Source: Eutreptiella sp. 'Long Island Sound 2002'
Taxonomy: Eukaryota > Euglenozoa > Euglenophyceae > Eutreptiales > Eutreptiaceae
Direction of reading: 5' to 3'
Length of the DNA stretch: 64,000 nt
Assembly (NCBI GenBank): GCA_964036045.1
Contig: OZ038390.1
Location: forward strand, 41,734,525 to 41,798,524
Shown: positions 46,280 through 58,055 of the stretch, piece after piece
How positions within the stretch are numbered: the stretch's first letter is position 1
Layout: the number at the start of each line of letters is the position of its first letter
Notes under the pieces: generated by a model
Told to the model about the DNA's origin: nothing
The model's input: only the letters and a program-made list of their open reading frames with translations
The model's database searches: none
Program-made: the position numbers and the translations under genes

Positions 46280-48140
46280 CCATCGCTGCATAAACAGCAA
46301 TTCAGTAAATGTCCTGACCAAGGGCCAGGGCGGAGCAATACTCCCAATGGAGGACACATATCTCCAGGAGCTGAAAAAAATAGAAAATGAAACCAACAGG
46401 GAGTGAATCCTGTGGTTTAGCGAAAGGTGTAGCGATTTAAAAAGTCAAATCGCTAAAAATTGACAAAACAAGGCGAGAAATCGTCATTTTTACACTAAAA
46501 CTTAAAGTCGTAGACAAGCGCAAAGAAGCGGACTTCAGAAAAAGGGTTGCGCAAGCGTAAACCGCTCTAGAAAAAGAAGGTATGAGTCGTAGTTTTTAAA
46601 GTTCTAAGGTAAATTTTTGCATAGTGGCATCAAAAATTTTAAAACTTTAGGGAAAAGTATCGAAAATGAACCCACACCACAGAGCAGGTGGACAACCCAC
46701 CTCTCAAGTATGCCAGTGTCATTTCACACGCATGCATTGCGTTAATGTTGGTTGCTTCGTGAAAATGTTAGGGTTGTCACCGCTGTGTTCGTTGGGGGTT
46801 AGGGCGCTCATCTCCTTGATCTGCACAGGTCAAAACGGGAAATGAAAGGTATGCGATGCGAATGGAGCGCGCAGCGCGCATGCAGGGTTAGAATATGCAC
46901 TGTGCTCGCGATGCATGTGCCTAATTTAGGCATTCACACGCTGTGTCGCTTTCCTTGTGCCCCAATTCACCCTTGTTCACCTCCCCCCCCATGGGGGGCT
47001 TTTAATTGGGGGGCCGGGGAATGGGGCCCCGTCCCCTTCTAAAAGCAGTCCTTATGCCATTATATACGACTCGCGCGCTGAAACGAAACATCCCTCAAAA
47101 GTGTACGATGCAGCCCCTCTAAATGACCGCCTCGGGGAGCTGATTCGCGCAGTCATATTTGTTTTGATCAATTATGGGTGTTTTGCAAAGCTAGGACCTT
47201 TACAGGGTTTCAACTTCTTTAGCAGCATCCACAAATTCCATATAAGCTAGGGATGCGATTTAAAGGTGTTCTAGCAAAGTTGTGGTGCCGAACAACACTC
47301 TATATAAGCCACAGGCCCCAAATTTCAAGAAATCCATTTGCCATATGATTTATTTACTGTGCACGCGTGCATTTCGCAGTCGCCGGCATTTGCAATCTTT
47401 CATTTTGACTGTCCAAAGTGAAATCGGGCTACAGAGCACGAAATTTTGATCTAAGACGAGATGTATAAATGATTCCAAAAGCTAGGTTTTCCTGTACACT
47501 AAAAAGGCGCCGTCATTTTGTTTTAGCACCGCTTTTCGATTGGACGGTTTTCAGCGCATGCATTTCTAAGCTCAAAAATGAAAAAGGTACCCCCCAATTG
47601 ACCAAAATTGCCCTTTACTTTCGTCAAAATCCGATACAATAGGCCCGAGTTATGAATATGTCAATTTTATGCTATTTGCACCCTGTGTCGCTAATCTTGC
47701 CAAATGCACACACCCTGTCGTTGCGCTGCTAGCTTAAACACAAGGCAAAGGAGTGTTTTTGCCTTTGTTTGTCACCGCCCGGCTCCATTTCGGACATAGA
47801 AAGGTGACTGGAAAATGGCTAAAAGCGTAATAAGGCGTTTCTTTTGATGGTGCCTAGCACCAGCAAAGGAAAAGCCGCACCAAGCACGAAAGACGAAGGA
47901 TTCATTTAATCCTACTTTTCCACAGTCTCCACAACATATCATGTATCATTGCTTCATTGAAATTTCTCCAACATGGTCATCGTTCTTTGTTATGAATACC
48001 TGATCATGCACGTGCATATTGTGCAATCTGACTTCCACGTGTGACACATACCCTTCAAAGGCGATCGCAGCCCGCACACTGCCCTTCGCCATCTCGTGGA
48101 GCCCCCTCCGCTTGTTCTCTCTTCACAGGTAAGAAAAGAA
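46280..48140. other. no gene recognised
   Basis: A/T-rich, no long ORF, and no domain recognised. G and C runs lie near 46983-47030. Confidence 0.5.
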
Positions 48141-48145
48141 AGTGC

Positions 48146-49437
48146 TTGCTCGTGTTCGTGTTGCCGTAGCGCTAAAATAGGGTTGCTTAAAACGCTTAGG
48201 CTTGTTTTGCGCTGTGCAGTGCGCCACTCTCTCTCCTCTTTCTGCAGGAAACAAGACAAGGAAAGCATGCATGACACACAGTGCATTAATTGCTTAGGGT
48301 GGTTTATAGTTCGCTGTAGGTTTGTTTAAGCGCGTCGGGTTGTTTTGCGCTCTTGTTTTCCTCGGCATTCACATGATGCGTGGTGTGTAAGGTAGGTAAG
48401 CCCAGGAGGAGCTCACCTCCTGGTTGAGTCACGCTGTCGTTGGTTCTGATGGGTTGAATTAGGACAAAGAATGAGCAATTGGAAAACCAGTGCATACCGG
48501 TGCATGCATATGACGCATTAAAGGGTAGGCCACGCGAAATGCGCACAGTACAACTCTTGTTTAGGCTACCCAGGGACTCCACCCCACATTCTATAACAGA
48601 ACGGGTGGAGTTCCTTAACGTTGCTTGCTTGCACTTGGGTTTGAGGACAGTGTATTATAGGGCTACCTGAGAAGCGTATAATACGTGGACGTAGTCTGGT
48701 TCCTCAGCCGCAAACGGAGGCCATCTGCCTTTGCTTTACAAATGGGAAGGTAAGAGAGATTGGTGCAGTCTCTTTGAGCACCGCTAAAATATGCTGCAGA
48801 GTTCACACAAAGATAACTACATTTTAGCCAGGAGTGGCGAGTGCAGTCCGACTTCACCGCCATCGACGCTATGCACGCACGCTGCGCACTCCTTCCCTCC
48901 AAGCCCTGATAGGGAAACGCGTAGTGGCGTCCTTGTTAGGCCACAATCACTTAGTAGCGCTGTGTTCTCTTGCTTTCTCACAGGAGGGTCAGTAGGACCC
49001 GTGACATCTTTGACAGCAACTCCAAGTAGCGTGTGTAGGTGTTAGGGTCAGCAAGCCTGGCAGGAGTTGAGTGCAAGTGATGAGTGCTCACCCTGCCTTC
49101 GAAGGCCGGTGCTGGCGTTAGTGAGTGTAGTGTAGTGGAGTCTCCTGTACCGCGTGCTTTTCCACATGGGCAGGGGAGTGCGTTAGCTTTTGGCCTTTAG
49201 CACAAACGGGCGTTTTGTATGCCCTTAGCACACTTGGCCACCCCTCCCCTCTAGTAGGTAGGGCTTTTGCCGTCTTCCCCCAATGATAGGCGCCAGCACA
49301 GAGACTGGGCGCCATAGGAGTGGTAACAGTACCTGATTAAGACCTTCGGTCCGACGTCAGCGAAGCCCGGTCTCCGGGAGCCACGCCTAGGAGAGAAGTG
49401 AGACACACACAGACATACGTAGCACACTTAGGGGTAT
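48146..49437. repeat. R1, ~1.25-kb structured repeat (LTR-like)
   Basis: Homologous, in the same orientation, to R2 at 56827-58052. Strongest from GTAAGGTAGGTAAGCCCAGG (about 48389) to GCACACTTAGGGGTA (end). Several hairpins are kept in both copies: CCAGG.GG/CC.CCTGG, GTATTATA/TATAATAC (48652-48659 with 48677-48684) and GGCGCC...GGCGCC near 49289. R2 directly adjoins the stop codon of the minus-strand integrase ORF, which suggests that R is the LTR of that element. R1 would then be a solo LTR, or the end of another copy. Confidence 0.7.
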
Positions 49438-50027
49438 GGTAAACCCTGTAAGGAAGGGTAGAACCCCAAGTTAGATGGACCCATTGAGGCTGTTTCTTTT
49501 TGAGAACATGCCTATTTATATGAGCGTTCAGTTATTAAGTTGAACACTGGTAGTGAATTTCCTACTTTAATCCAAATCCAGATCCAGATCCCAGAATGTA
49601 CAGCATGATGCTGCTAATCCAAGATTGTCTTGCATGAACAGTGAAGATGAACAATAAATCAGAAGAATGATTGAAGATGATGGCGACAGGCACATTCTCA
49701 GAGGTCTAATTGTTCATAATCAGATCATGATGCAGAAATGACATGATGGGTCATGATGGGGCACATGAATGGCTCCATGATGGCCAGTCCTACTGAGTGG
49801 GCAGTTCAAGAGATAAAGGTCAGAACTAAACTTTGGTGATAGTAAAAGGCCCAGAAACCACAGAAACATATCTTTTTCATGTATTTTATGCTCTAAAGAC
49901 TTGTGCATATTTTTGGGTCATTTGTGTAGCCTTTTATGCCATGGACCTACAATCAGTGGTGGACTTTCATCAGCAAGTTTGATCCTGAATTTTTGCTTTG
50001 TGCTAGGGTTTAAGGCAAAAATCTTTC

Positions 50028-50039
50028 TGGTAGCAGAGG
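50028..50039 (+). promoter_or_regulatory. possible primer-binding site
   Basis: TGGTAGCAGAGG resembles the TGGTATCAGAGC primer-binding site complementary to initiator tRNA-Met in many LTR retroelements. It lies 409 bp upstream of the gag start. If real, the gag element's 5' LTR ends at about 50027, not at the edge of R1 (49437). Confidence 0.4.
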
Positions 50040-50447
50040 CCGGAGTTGTAGCGACTCCAGGACCCTGCCTGGCGGATTTTTGAAAATTGAAAAATCTGAG
50101 ATTTTAATCATCTCAATCATCATCACATGTCATCAACCCCAGGCTAGCCCTCTAGTTCTACAACCCAGCTGTTTGACATCGCCCCACCCAAAAGTTCAAA
50201 GGCAAAAAGCCCGGAAGATAAGACACTCAGAAGGGTACGTGTGTGTTCAGGGATAAGGTTAAAAGGGAGCGCCGAGCGAGAGAGAGTCAGGGCACTGAAG
50301 GCAAGGGATGCAAGGTTAAGAGAGTCAGAGAAGTCAAGATCCAGGGAGTCAGAGAGGTCAACATCGCACGGCGCTAACACTCTAACAAAAACAAAGCGTG
50401 TATAAACTCCCTCGCAATCTTCTGGGTGCGCGCACGAAGACACTCAT

Positions 50448-51539
50448 GTGCATCGAGAGAGGGTAAGGCTCGCGCCCCAAGCAGGTCCCGCGCGCGAGAC
50501 AAGGACTGCGCGCGTAACCAGGATACCATTCGAGACTGATCCTGCGCGCGAAGCAAGACCCATGCGTGAAGCAATGCAGGTGCCAGAGACTGGTTATGCG
50601 AACGAAGAGTGGACCACACGCACATGCAAGGCTGGTCCTTCGCGCGCAAGTGGACAAACACGTGAAGTTGATGCGGAGTCGAAATTGTTAGAAGATCTTG
50701 CAGAACAACTAAAAACAATGGGCAAGGACAAGGTGTTGAGAGACCTGTTGGCGCGCGACGACAAGAAGGAGAGCGACGAGTTGCACGATCTAGATGAGTA
50801 CGAACTACCACCTCGCGCTACTGGGAAAGGGCATGACCCTACGCTACACGACCTCTTTCACAAGATGGAAACACTGACACTGGAACTGAATCAGATGAAG
50901 GAAGGCAGCAAGTTGATAGACGTGGACACCACCATCACAGGCCTGTCATACCTAGGTGACAAGCGCTCGCCCTTTGTTCCACGACAAACCTATGGCAAGT
51001 CGACGCCCTTGTTCAAAAAGTCAGTACCAATCAACATGCTACACGAAGCACACCTACATGGCCTTCGAATTCTTGCGTGCTTGGTGGTGCCAACGGAGCT
51101 CAAAACTGAAGATTCTGAAGAAGAAGCACAGCGAAGGAGAGAAAGGAAGGGTGTCGCCACAGCGAAGATCGAAACACCACTGCCTGTGTTCACTGGAAGG
51201 AACATTGTCTTTTGGGCAAAGGACTTTGCGCGCTTTCTGAGACTCACAAGTCAAATCAAGGCGTCAGACATGATCAAAGCCGACCTCGTGGTGACTGGCT
51301 ACAAAACAGACTGGTTGCGCGAACTCCTAGAAGACCTGTTGTCCGAATCTAACACCTTCGTGGAGTTTCTTTCTAAGATTGAGGAGAGCTTCCCTGTGTT
51401 CGAGACTTATATGCACATTCGCCAACAACTTTTAGATCTCTCCAAGTTTAAGAAGTTCCCCAAGCTGGACGAGATCAATCAGATGGAGGCGAGCTGGTTG
51501 CAAGGCTTACGTGTGGTTACTCTGAGTACGACAAACTGA
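50448..51539 (+). CDS. gypsy-like gag, N-terminal and capsid part
   Basis: A 363-codon frame. It has an R/A/E-rich basic N-terminus, a D/E-rich stretch (RDDKKESDELHDLDEYEL) and a capsid-like helical region (TGRNIVFWAKDFARFLRL; SNTFVEFLSKIEESFPVF). It ends prematurely at 51537-51539. The +1 frame continues with SEYDKLIPLRSKIPAKTW into the next ORF, so a single-base frameshift lies near 51505. Likely role: structural gag of the LTR element. Confidence 0.65.
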   Translation: MHRERVRLAPQAGPARETRTARVTRIPFETDPAREARPMREAMQVPETGYANEEWTTRTCKAGPSRASGQTREVDAESKLLEDLAEQLKTMGKDKVLRDLLARDDKKESDELHDLDEYELPPRATGKGHDPTLHDLFHKMETLTLELNQMKEGSKLIDVDTTITGLSYLGDKRSPFVPRQTYGKSTPLFKKSVPINMLHEAHLHGLRILACLVVPTELKTEDSEEEAQRRRERKGVATAKIETPLPVFTGRNIVFWAKDFARFLRLTSQIKASDMIKADLVVTGYKTDWLRELLEDLLSESNTFVEFLSKIEESFPVFETYMHIRQQLLDLSKFKKFPKLDEINQMEASWLQGLRVVTLSTTN

Positions 51540-51544
51540 TTCCG

Positions 51545-52216
51545 TTGCGCAGCAAGATCCCAGCGAAGACATGGTCAGAATGCAAAGACACGCCAGCGCG
51601 CAAGGCCCTTACCCACAGCTACTCCGATCTACTAAGACTGCTTAAAGCCCTGTCTATGGAGCGAGAGTCTGATCAAGCCGCCGACCGCCACGCGCACCTC
51701 AACTACGCGCAGTACAACGCTGAGGCCGAACTGTTTACTGGCGAAGGCAAAGGAGAAGGCAAAGGCGGTGGCAAAGGAAAAGCAAAAGGTCGAGGACGAG
51801 GCGGCGGCAAAGGCAAAGGTGGAAGAGGCTGGCAATGGACGCAAGAACATCCTCCACCTGCTTTCAAGGTTACCATCTACTGCGAATACTGTGGAAAAAG
51901 GAACCACGCACCGTCAAATTGTTGGAAGAAGCAAAAGGATGACAAGAAACAACAAGAAGAGTGGAATGCACAACAGCAAGCACCACACCAAGGTCAACCT
52001 GTTAACCCCAAGCCGGCCGCGCAGCCATTTCCGAAGCCTGCGCCGAAGCCTGCACCTTCACTGAAGCCAGCACCGAATCCCGCTCCTGTGGCAGCACCTG
52101 AAGAGGAAGGAAGCAACAAAAAGAAGAGGGAACTGTGGTCCATGGAGAAGTACCTTCTCAAGCAATGCAAGAGGCACGGGATTCCACTCAAGACCCTTCA
52201 GGCCGCACAAAGGTAG
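51545..52216 (+). CDS. gypsy-like gag, nucleocapsid part with zinc knuckle
   Basis: Continuation of gag in another frame. It has a G/K-rich repetitive stretch (GEGKGEGKGGGKGKAKGRGR), then the CCHC zinc knuckle CEYCGKRNHAPSNC (C-x2-C-x4-H-x4-C, near 51880-51921), then a P/A/K-rich tail with PKPAP repeats. RNA-binding nucleocapsid of the element. The frame was probably joined to the preceding ORF originally. Confidence 0.75.
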   Translation: MRSKIPAKTWSECKDTPARKALTHSYSDLLRLLKALSMERESDQAADRHAHLNYAQYNAEAELFTGEGKGEGKGGGKGKAKGRGRGGGKGKGGRGWQWTQEHPPPAFKVTIYCEYCGKRNHAPSNCWKKQKDDKKQQEEWNAQQQAPHQGQPVNPKPAAQPFPKPAPKPAPSLKPAPNPAPVAAPEEEGSNKKKRELWSMEKYLLKQCKRHGIPLKTLQAAQR

Positions 52217-52261
52217 AGGGGTGGGACCTCAAGAAAGAGGCTCTACGCCTGCCTGGTCTCA

Positions 52262-53134
52262 ATGGGGGAGCAAAAGTATCATGGGTTACTCGACACGGGC
52301 GCCAGTAATAGCTTAGTGGCGGAGCGACTGGTGGAGCAAGGCAAGACGCAAATGGGTGAAATTTTCGGAGTCAAGGTTGGCAACGGAGCTGTACAGCTGA
52401 CAAGTGGAGAGACAGATGGAGTTGTTCACGTGGGAGAAGAGGACATCCCTTTCTCTTGCGCCACCTTCGACACCGACACATTTGACGTGATCCTGGGAAA
52501 CGACTTCTTTGAAGCCAACCCGCACATCAAGTACCTCTCCCTGCAAGCGCCCCACCATTTACTGGTTCAGAGACATGGGCAACTCGTGGAAGTCCCACTG
52601 AACGAGGACACCACACCAAAACCCTCCGTGCAGGTCATCCAAGGTCTGTTGCTCAATTTAGGCGCAGACATGAAGCTGGAAGGTATGGTGGCCCTCCACG
52701 CGCAGCTCGCTCGTACTGAGAACTACAAGCTTTCGACAGAGATGAAGAGACAAGGGTTTGCGGACTTATCTTTGGAAGGAGATCCGACGGGTTCAGACTT
52801 CATTGAGCTGTTCGCTTCGAAGCAGAACGCGGACTCACAATTTCACTGCAACCGCAAGGACAACTCCGCCTTTTGGTACCATTGGGGGTGGCTACAAAAG
52901 TGGAAGCAGTTGTACGCAAATCCCAGGTTCTCCCAACTCTTAAGAGTTCTGGTCAAGGTGGCGACTGACCGAGCGCGCTTACTTGTAGTAGTACCAGAAG
53001 GGAAGAAACGGGAAAGTAAAGGAGCGAAGTGGAAAGAACTCCTCGAAAGACTGACTATCTCGAAGACCATCCTACTCGACCTGCGGATGTACAGCCAAGA
53101 TGGGAGTGAAGAAATTTTACCGAAACCTTCCTAG
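52262..53134 (+). CDS. retroviral-type aspartic protease region of pol
   Basis: Near the start is YHGLLDTGASNSLVAERLV with the DTGA active-site signature. FDVILGNDFFEANP follows, matching the second conserved loop (ILGxDF) of retropepsins. It would cleave the gag-pol polyprotein. The frame ends at 53132-53134. Downstream pol continues in another frame from about 53180, suggesting an indel between them. Confidence 0.78.
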   Translation: MGEQKYHGLLDTGASNSLVAERLVEQGKTQMGEIFGVKVGNGAVQLTSGETDGVVHVGEEDIPFSCATFDTDTFDVILGNDFFEANPHIKYLSLQAPHHLLVQRHGQLVEVPLNEDTTPKPSVQVIQGLLLNLGADMKLEGMVALHAQLARTENYKLSTEMKRQGFADLSLEGDPTGSDFIELFASKQNADSQFHCNRKDNSAFWYHWGWLQKWKQLYANPRFSQLLRVLVKVATDRARLLVVVPEGKKRESKGAKWKELLERLTISKTILLDLRMYSQDGSEEILPKPS

Positions 53135-53179
53135 CGAACATGTCTCTATCTACTGGACGGGGATACCAAACCCGTACCG

Positions 53180-55234
53180 ATGGAAGAACTCGACCAGGAG
53201 GAGGTACAGTGGGTCACAAGGCAGAACCGGGGTCGAGGAAAAGCAAAGATGCTCTCCAAATTCCCTGATCACCGTGAGGTCAAATGGGAGGAACGAGAAC
53301 CTGTCGTCAACGCTCCGACGCTGGACGTGGCAACTGATAGCGAAGGAGAAGAGGAGACCTGTGCAGCAAACACAGGAGACAACGCCAGGAATCCAAGTGT
53401 GTCGACGATTCCGATTCACAACTCCGAAGGGTACAAATCAGTGAAATGGGACGATTTGGTGGATGCACTACTACTCGAAACTGAACCTGACATACCTCCG
53501 CAACGAGGACAACTCGATGACCAAGCCAAGTGCTCACTCGCCTTTGCAAGCATGGTGGCCGGCAAGACGACCCACTCCGAGAAGAAGGATCCTCAGTGGG
53601 CGAAGCCCAGCAAGGACAGTTGGCCCAAACGGGAGCACGAGAAGGAGGATATCAAACAACTTCTCTTTCATCACGTAGAACATCTACAAGAAAACCAGAA
53701 GAGAGAGCAATGGCGAGAAAAGCAACTGAAGCTGAAGATCAAATGGGGTACGAATGTCTATATCCCTGAAAACGACGATGATCCGTCAGCCTGTACCTGC
53801 GAGTATCAAGGACCGTGGGAGATGTCCCACGTGTGTCACTGCCACCAAGCGAGTACTCTAACTCTGCGAGAAGTGCGTGAACTACTGCAGGAATACGTCG
53901 ATCAGAGCGCGAAAGAACATACTCACTGCTGCAACGAGTGTCACGGAAATCTCGACCTCTGTCAATTTCACCAAGTGGATCCTGACGAGATCAAAGAAGT
54001 ACTTACACTCAAGCAGGAGTGTGGGCAAAGCAATCTGGCGGCTTCTGAGGATTTTAAAAACAACATCCAAGAACACGATCCCTGAGTCGCTGAAGTCCTC
54101 GCAAGGTACGAAGAAGCCTTCGGACCTTTACCACCTCCCGGGTCCAGCAAGAAACTGGTCAGAATGGACTTAGAGTTGAAGCCCGAGTACCAGGACCAGC
54201 GGATCACTTCGGGAGGTTACCCCTGCTCTAAGGAGGACCAGGACGAGATCATGAGGCAAGTCGTAGAGCTGGAGGAAGCGGGGATGTGCGAATCCTACAA
54301 GAACACGGAAATCCCTGAGCACTGCTCGCCGTGTTTCTTGGTGGCCAAGCCTGGATCGACAGCGAAAAGGCTGGTTGTCGACTATCGCAAGCTGAACAAA
54401 ATGATCAAACTGCACGCCGGCAGTCTCCCTGTGATGGAAAACACCAATGAAAATGCCGCGTTGTGCAAGTTCAAGTCCAAGATGGACAAAAGATCAGGGC
54501 TTTGGCAAGTCGACTTGACGGAGCGTGCCAAGGACCTGATGGCGTTTCGGACACCAAACAGAAGGGCGTTCCGATGGCTGGTCATGCCCTTTGGTATCGC
54601 CAACGCCCCCGCGCTGTTCCAGGAGTTGATGAACCAGGTGCTCACCATCCTCAAGCAGCGACCCGCAGTCCACGCGTTGCCCGAACGAGGAGCGGTTGCC
54701 GGAGCTCACATCGACGACGTGCTGCTAGGCACGAACTCGATCGAGGACCACCTGCTGTTGCTGTCGGACTTTTTCGACGTGTGTGTGGAGCAGAATCTCC
54801 GTATCAAATTGGAGAAATGCGAATTCCTCAAAACTGAGCTGGAGTACCTTGGATTCCCAGTGGGAGACGGTCACTGGGGACCGTGTGAGGACAAACCAAA
54901 GCCACTGATGGATTTTACAATCGATGGAGTGAAAGGGAAAGCCGAAGGAGTCAAGAAGATAAGGCGATTTATCAGAGGTTGCAACCTCTACAGGCGCCAC
55001 GTGAGGAATTTCACTGAGTCCTCGGGTATACTGACTGACCTCATCAAAGACAACACCCCATGGAAATGGACAGACGAGGAGAAAAACAAGTTGGAGGAAC
55101 TGAAGGAGAAAATCTGCAAAGCAATAACTCTGGGAGTGCCGCGAGAAAGTTTTATACTGATTTCAACACTGTGTGTTTGTTGTGCCTCTCCTGCTGCTTG
55201 CTGCTGGTGTAGGGTTCCTGCTGCTTGTTTTTGA
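53180..55234 (+). pseudogene. gypsy-like pol linker and reverse transcriptase, with in-frame stop
   Basis: One frame broken only by TGA at 54083-54085; after it the same frame reads VAEVLARYEEAFGPLPPPG and goes on into RT. The linker has Cys/His clusters (CHCHQAS, THCCNECHGN). RT landmarks: KRLVVDYRKLNKMI; motif A KMDKRSGLWQVDLTE; RWLVMPFGIANAPALFQELM; motif C AHIDDVLLGTNS; LEKCEFLKTELEYLGF; and the connection segment up to KAITLGVPRES at about 55160. Catalytic aspartates are present. After 55163 the sequence is unrelated to RNase H. It is a chromovirus-type Ty3/gypsy RT by resemblance. Confidence 0.8.
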
Positions 55235-56826
55235 TGAGGAAAATGTTTTATTGTTGAAATACAACCAATCCAGGATACCCCAAGCCAGAGATAAGCAAGT
55301 AGAAGAAGATCAGGATCAAAGCATGAAGGGCTGCAGTCACAAAGAGTTAGATAAAGACAACTATCAACAATAGACCACAGCAATTAGCATACATTGCAAC
55401 TCAGGATGAAATATTTTACATGTTTGAGAAAAACTGATTGGAAAACTGCCCCAAGGGCTCACTCTCATCCACAGTGCCATCTTGAGATGTGCACTCTTTG
55501 TTTTTGGGTCCCATAGGTGCTGAGGTGGCATGGCTTGTGGCGTTGAGGTCACTGCCATGTCACATGGGATATTCCTACTTAGCTAGGCTGACTGGGTATT
55601 GAACCCAGGACATCTCAAAAAGAGGTGCCCCAGCCCCCTAGGGTGCATACCACTAGGACAGCTAAGAATTCATGAGAAAACATAGATAAATTCATAGGCT
55701 CAGCCCTCAGTATATCAGTGCCTCAGCAACCCAGGACAAGATGTTTTAGTGCCTATAGCTTGGGGATAAAGGGGTCCACACCACATCCTGATTTAGTGTT
55801 TGGTTCCACAGGTCAAAATGTGTTATCACCCATTTTGGTTGGGCCAATACTAAGATGAAAATGCATGAGTGCTTAGAGCACCTCTTGTACAACTAAAGTA
55901 TACCCTATAGCATTGGAAAAGCACTTTTTCTTACTCCCCCCTTGTGCTGTGCCGGCCACCACTGTCGCATTTTCAGGAAAAAGGGATTTTTTCTTGGCCT
56001 TTCCTTGGTTTCCACATCTACTTCAAAATACCTATAGCTTCCCTAACACTGGAAAAGAGCGCTTTACCATGGCCAGCGACTCTTGCTGCATTGTTGATGA
56101 CAATCTCCAACCGAAAGCTCAGCGCTCTTGCGCTGCCGGGGTTCCTGTGGCTTGGTGAGGTTAGAGTAGAGCATGCCCAGACCGTATGCATGTGCATCCC
56201 TCCCTCCAAGCTGCAGCGTGACACAACCCAACGCCAGACTCTCATAGGACGCTCGACCCAAGTCTCAAGGAACCTGATTGAGACACCTGTCCTGGTACTG
56301 GGGCGAGGGTGCGCTGTTTTAATTAGAATTGCCCCCTGGAGGGGTCTTGATTCTGGTTCAGTTTCCTGCTGCTGATTTTCGGCCACAACAACGGCCTACT
56401 CAACGAGGCTTTGCGAGGAGGTCTGTACAACAGAGGAATGGGAGGATGAGAGACGAATCCACGCAAATGCGAAGCGATAACACCTAAATCCGTCAAATGA
56501 CGGCCTAGAATTTTTCTGAAGGCACACACCTGGACAGAATCCAATTGTGCATCAGATGCACATTTTTATACAATTTGTAGTCAGAAAAAGGCGGCGCGCA
56601 GGAGCGGCTCCTAGCGAAGCGCCGGAAAATAAAGAAACAATGAGATTATAAACGTATGTTACGCAGAATGACGAAAATGACGAAACACGCATAAATGCAC
56701 TAACATAAGGATTCCACCCACATTGGCAGAAAGAATTCAAGATTCAAGATTTCAAAAATCAACAGAAGGACTTCAATGAATCAGGTATAAACCACAGGTG
56801 TCCTCGTCTCGTATGCGGCATGCACA
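55164..56826. other. non-coding insert between RT break and R2
   Basis: Nothing resembling RNase H. The first 780 bp share a 20-mer (near 55921) and weaker phrases with 45300-45970, so they may be an interspersed repeat inserted into pol. A tRNA-like segment is at 55588-55668. ORFs in 55913-56386 are unrecognised. Confidence 0.45.
55588..55668 (-). repeat. tRNA-like segment (pseudo-tRNA or SINE head)
   Basis: The minus strand shows CCTAGTGGTATGCACC (box A-like) and a perfect T arm, CTGGG-TTCAATA-CCCAG. A weak anticodon arm has loop TTTTTGA (TTT anticodon, lysine-like). The acceptor stem keeps only about four pairs, and about 14 extra bases follow the D arm. Not a functional tRNA as read. Confidence 0.45.
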
Positions 56827-58052
56827 TTGCTCGTCTCGTGTCTCCGTGAACGTGCCTTGTAGCAGCGCTAACAAACGATAGAGGGATAGATTAGAAAGAT
56901 TGCAGATGATTAGAGGTAAGTCCAGGGTGATTAGACATACACACATATGCATAGCGTCGTTTCTCGCTTGTGTCTCGTTTCTCCTTCACCTTGCTTCACT
57001 CTCCAGCGGTGAGTAAGGTAGGTAAGCCCAGGTGGGGCCACCCCCTGGTGGAGTTCGTGATTGTGGACAAGATTAGGAAGAAAAACAGAGGTTGACGGTA
57101 AACCCGTGCATGCTCGTGCATTCACACACGCATTAAAGGGTAGGCTCCGCGAAATGCGCACGGTAAACCTTGTTTAGGTTACCCAGGGGCTTCACCCCAC
57201 GTTCTATAAGAGAACGGCTGGAGTTCCTTAAGCTTGCTTGCTTGATAGGGGCGTTTGTGGACAGCGTATTATAGGGCCATCTGAGAAGCGTATAATACGT
57301 GGAGATGGTCTTGGTTCCTCCGCTGCAAACGCTCCTTCATCCGCCTTTGCTCTTCAGGTGGGAAGGTCAGGGTGAACTGGTGCAGTCCCTTGAGCCGTGC
57401 TAAAATATACGGCGCTGATCACACAAACAACAAGCTACGACTCAGCCAGGAGTGGCAAGCGTAGCCCGACATGTTCAACATTCACGCTGTGCACGCAACA
57501 AGAGCACCCCTTCCCTCCAAGCCCTAGCAGGGAAACGCGTTGTGGCGTCCCTGTTAGGCCACAGAAGCTTAGTAGCTCTGTGTTTTCTTGCACTCTCACA
57601 GGTGAGCCGCTAGGGCTCTTGTCTTCATCCTCAACGCCACCCAGTAGAGCGTGCGTGTAGGAGTGGTAGTCCTGAGTGGGGGCTTGAGCCAGTTGCAAAA
57701 GTGCTCGCCAACCAGGATGGTGCCACTGTAGGTAGGGTGTGTAGAGTAGTGGTGTCTCCTCTCCCGCGTGCTTTTCCACATGGGCAGGGGAGTGCGTTAG
57801 CTTTTGGCCTCTAGCAAAAATGGGCGTTTTGTATGCCCTTAGCACACTTGGCCATCCCTCTCCTCTAGTAGGTAGGGCTTTTGCCGTCTTCCCCCATGGA
57901 TAGGCGCCAGCACAGAAATTGGGCGCCATAGGAGTGGTACCAGTAACTGACTGGGATCTTCGGTCGGACATCAGCGAAGCCCGTTGATTCGGGAGCCACG
58001 CCGGCGAGAGAAGTGAGACACACACAGACATACGTAGCACACTTAGGGGTAA
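56827..58052. repeat. R2, ~1.25-kb structured repeat (LTR-like)
   Basis: Same orientation as R1. The right edge (CACTTAGGGGTA, 58041-58052) lies 3 bp from the integrase stop codon, so read on the minus strand it occupies the place of a 3' LTR. A conserved hairpin pairs 57265-57273 (CGTATTATA) with 57291-57299 (TATAATACG); R1 has the same stem with one fewer pair. Confidence 0.72.
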
Positions 58053-58055
58053 GGT

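Larger units (their letters stand above)
50028..55163 (+). mobile_element. Ty3/gypsy-like retroelement, 5' half (gag-protease-RT), decayed
   Basis: gag, protease and RT follow each other on the plus strand. RT similarity stops at about 55163, just where RNase H would begin. Frameshifts and a stop show that this copy is inactive. The missing RNase H-integrase part of a related element lies on the opposite strand at 58056-60227. Confidence 0.75.

Noticed and set aside
46190-55668. Functional tRNA genes at 46190-46262 and 55588-55668
   Set aside because: Box A/B resemblance only; acceptor stems do not pair and the arms have wrong lengths.
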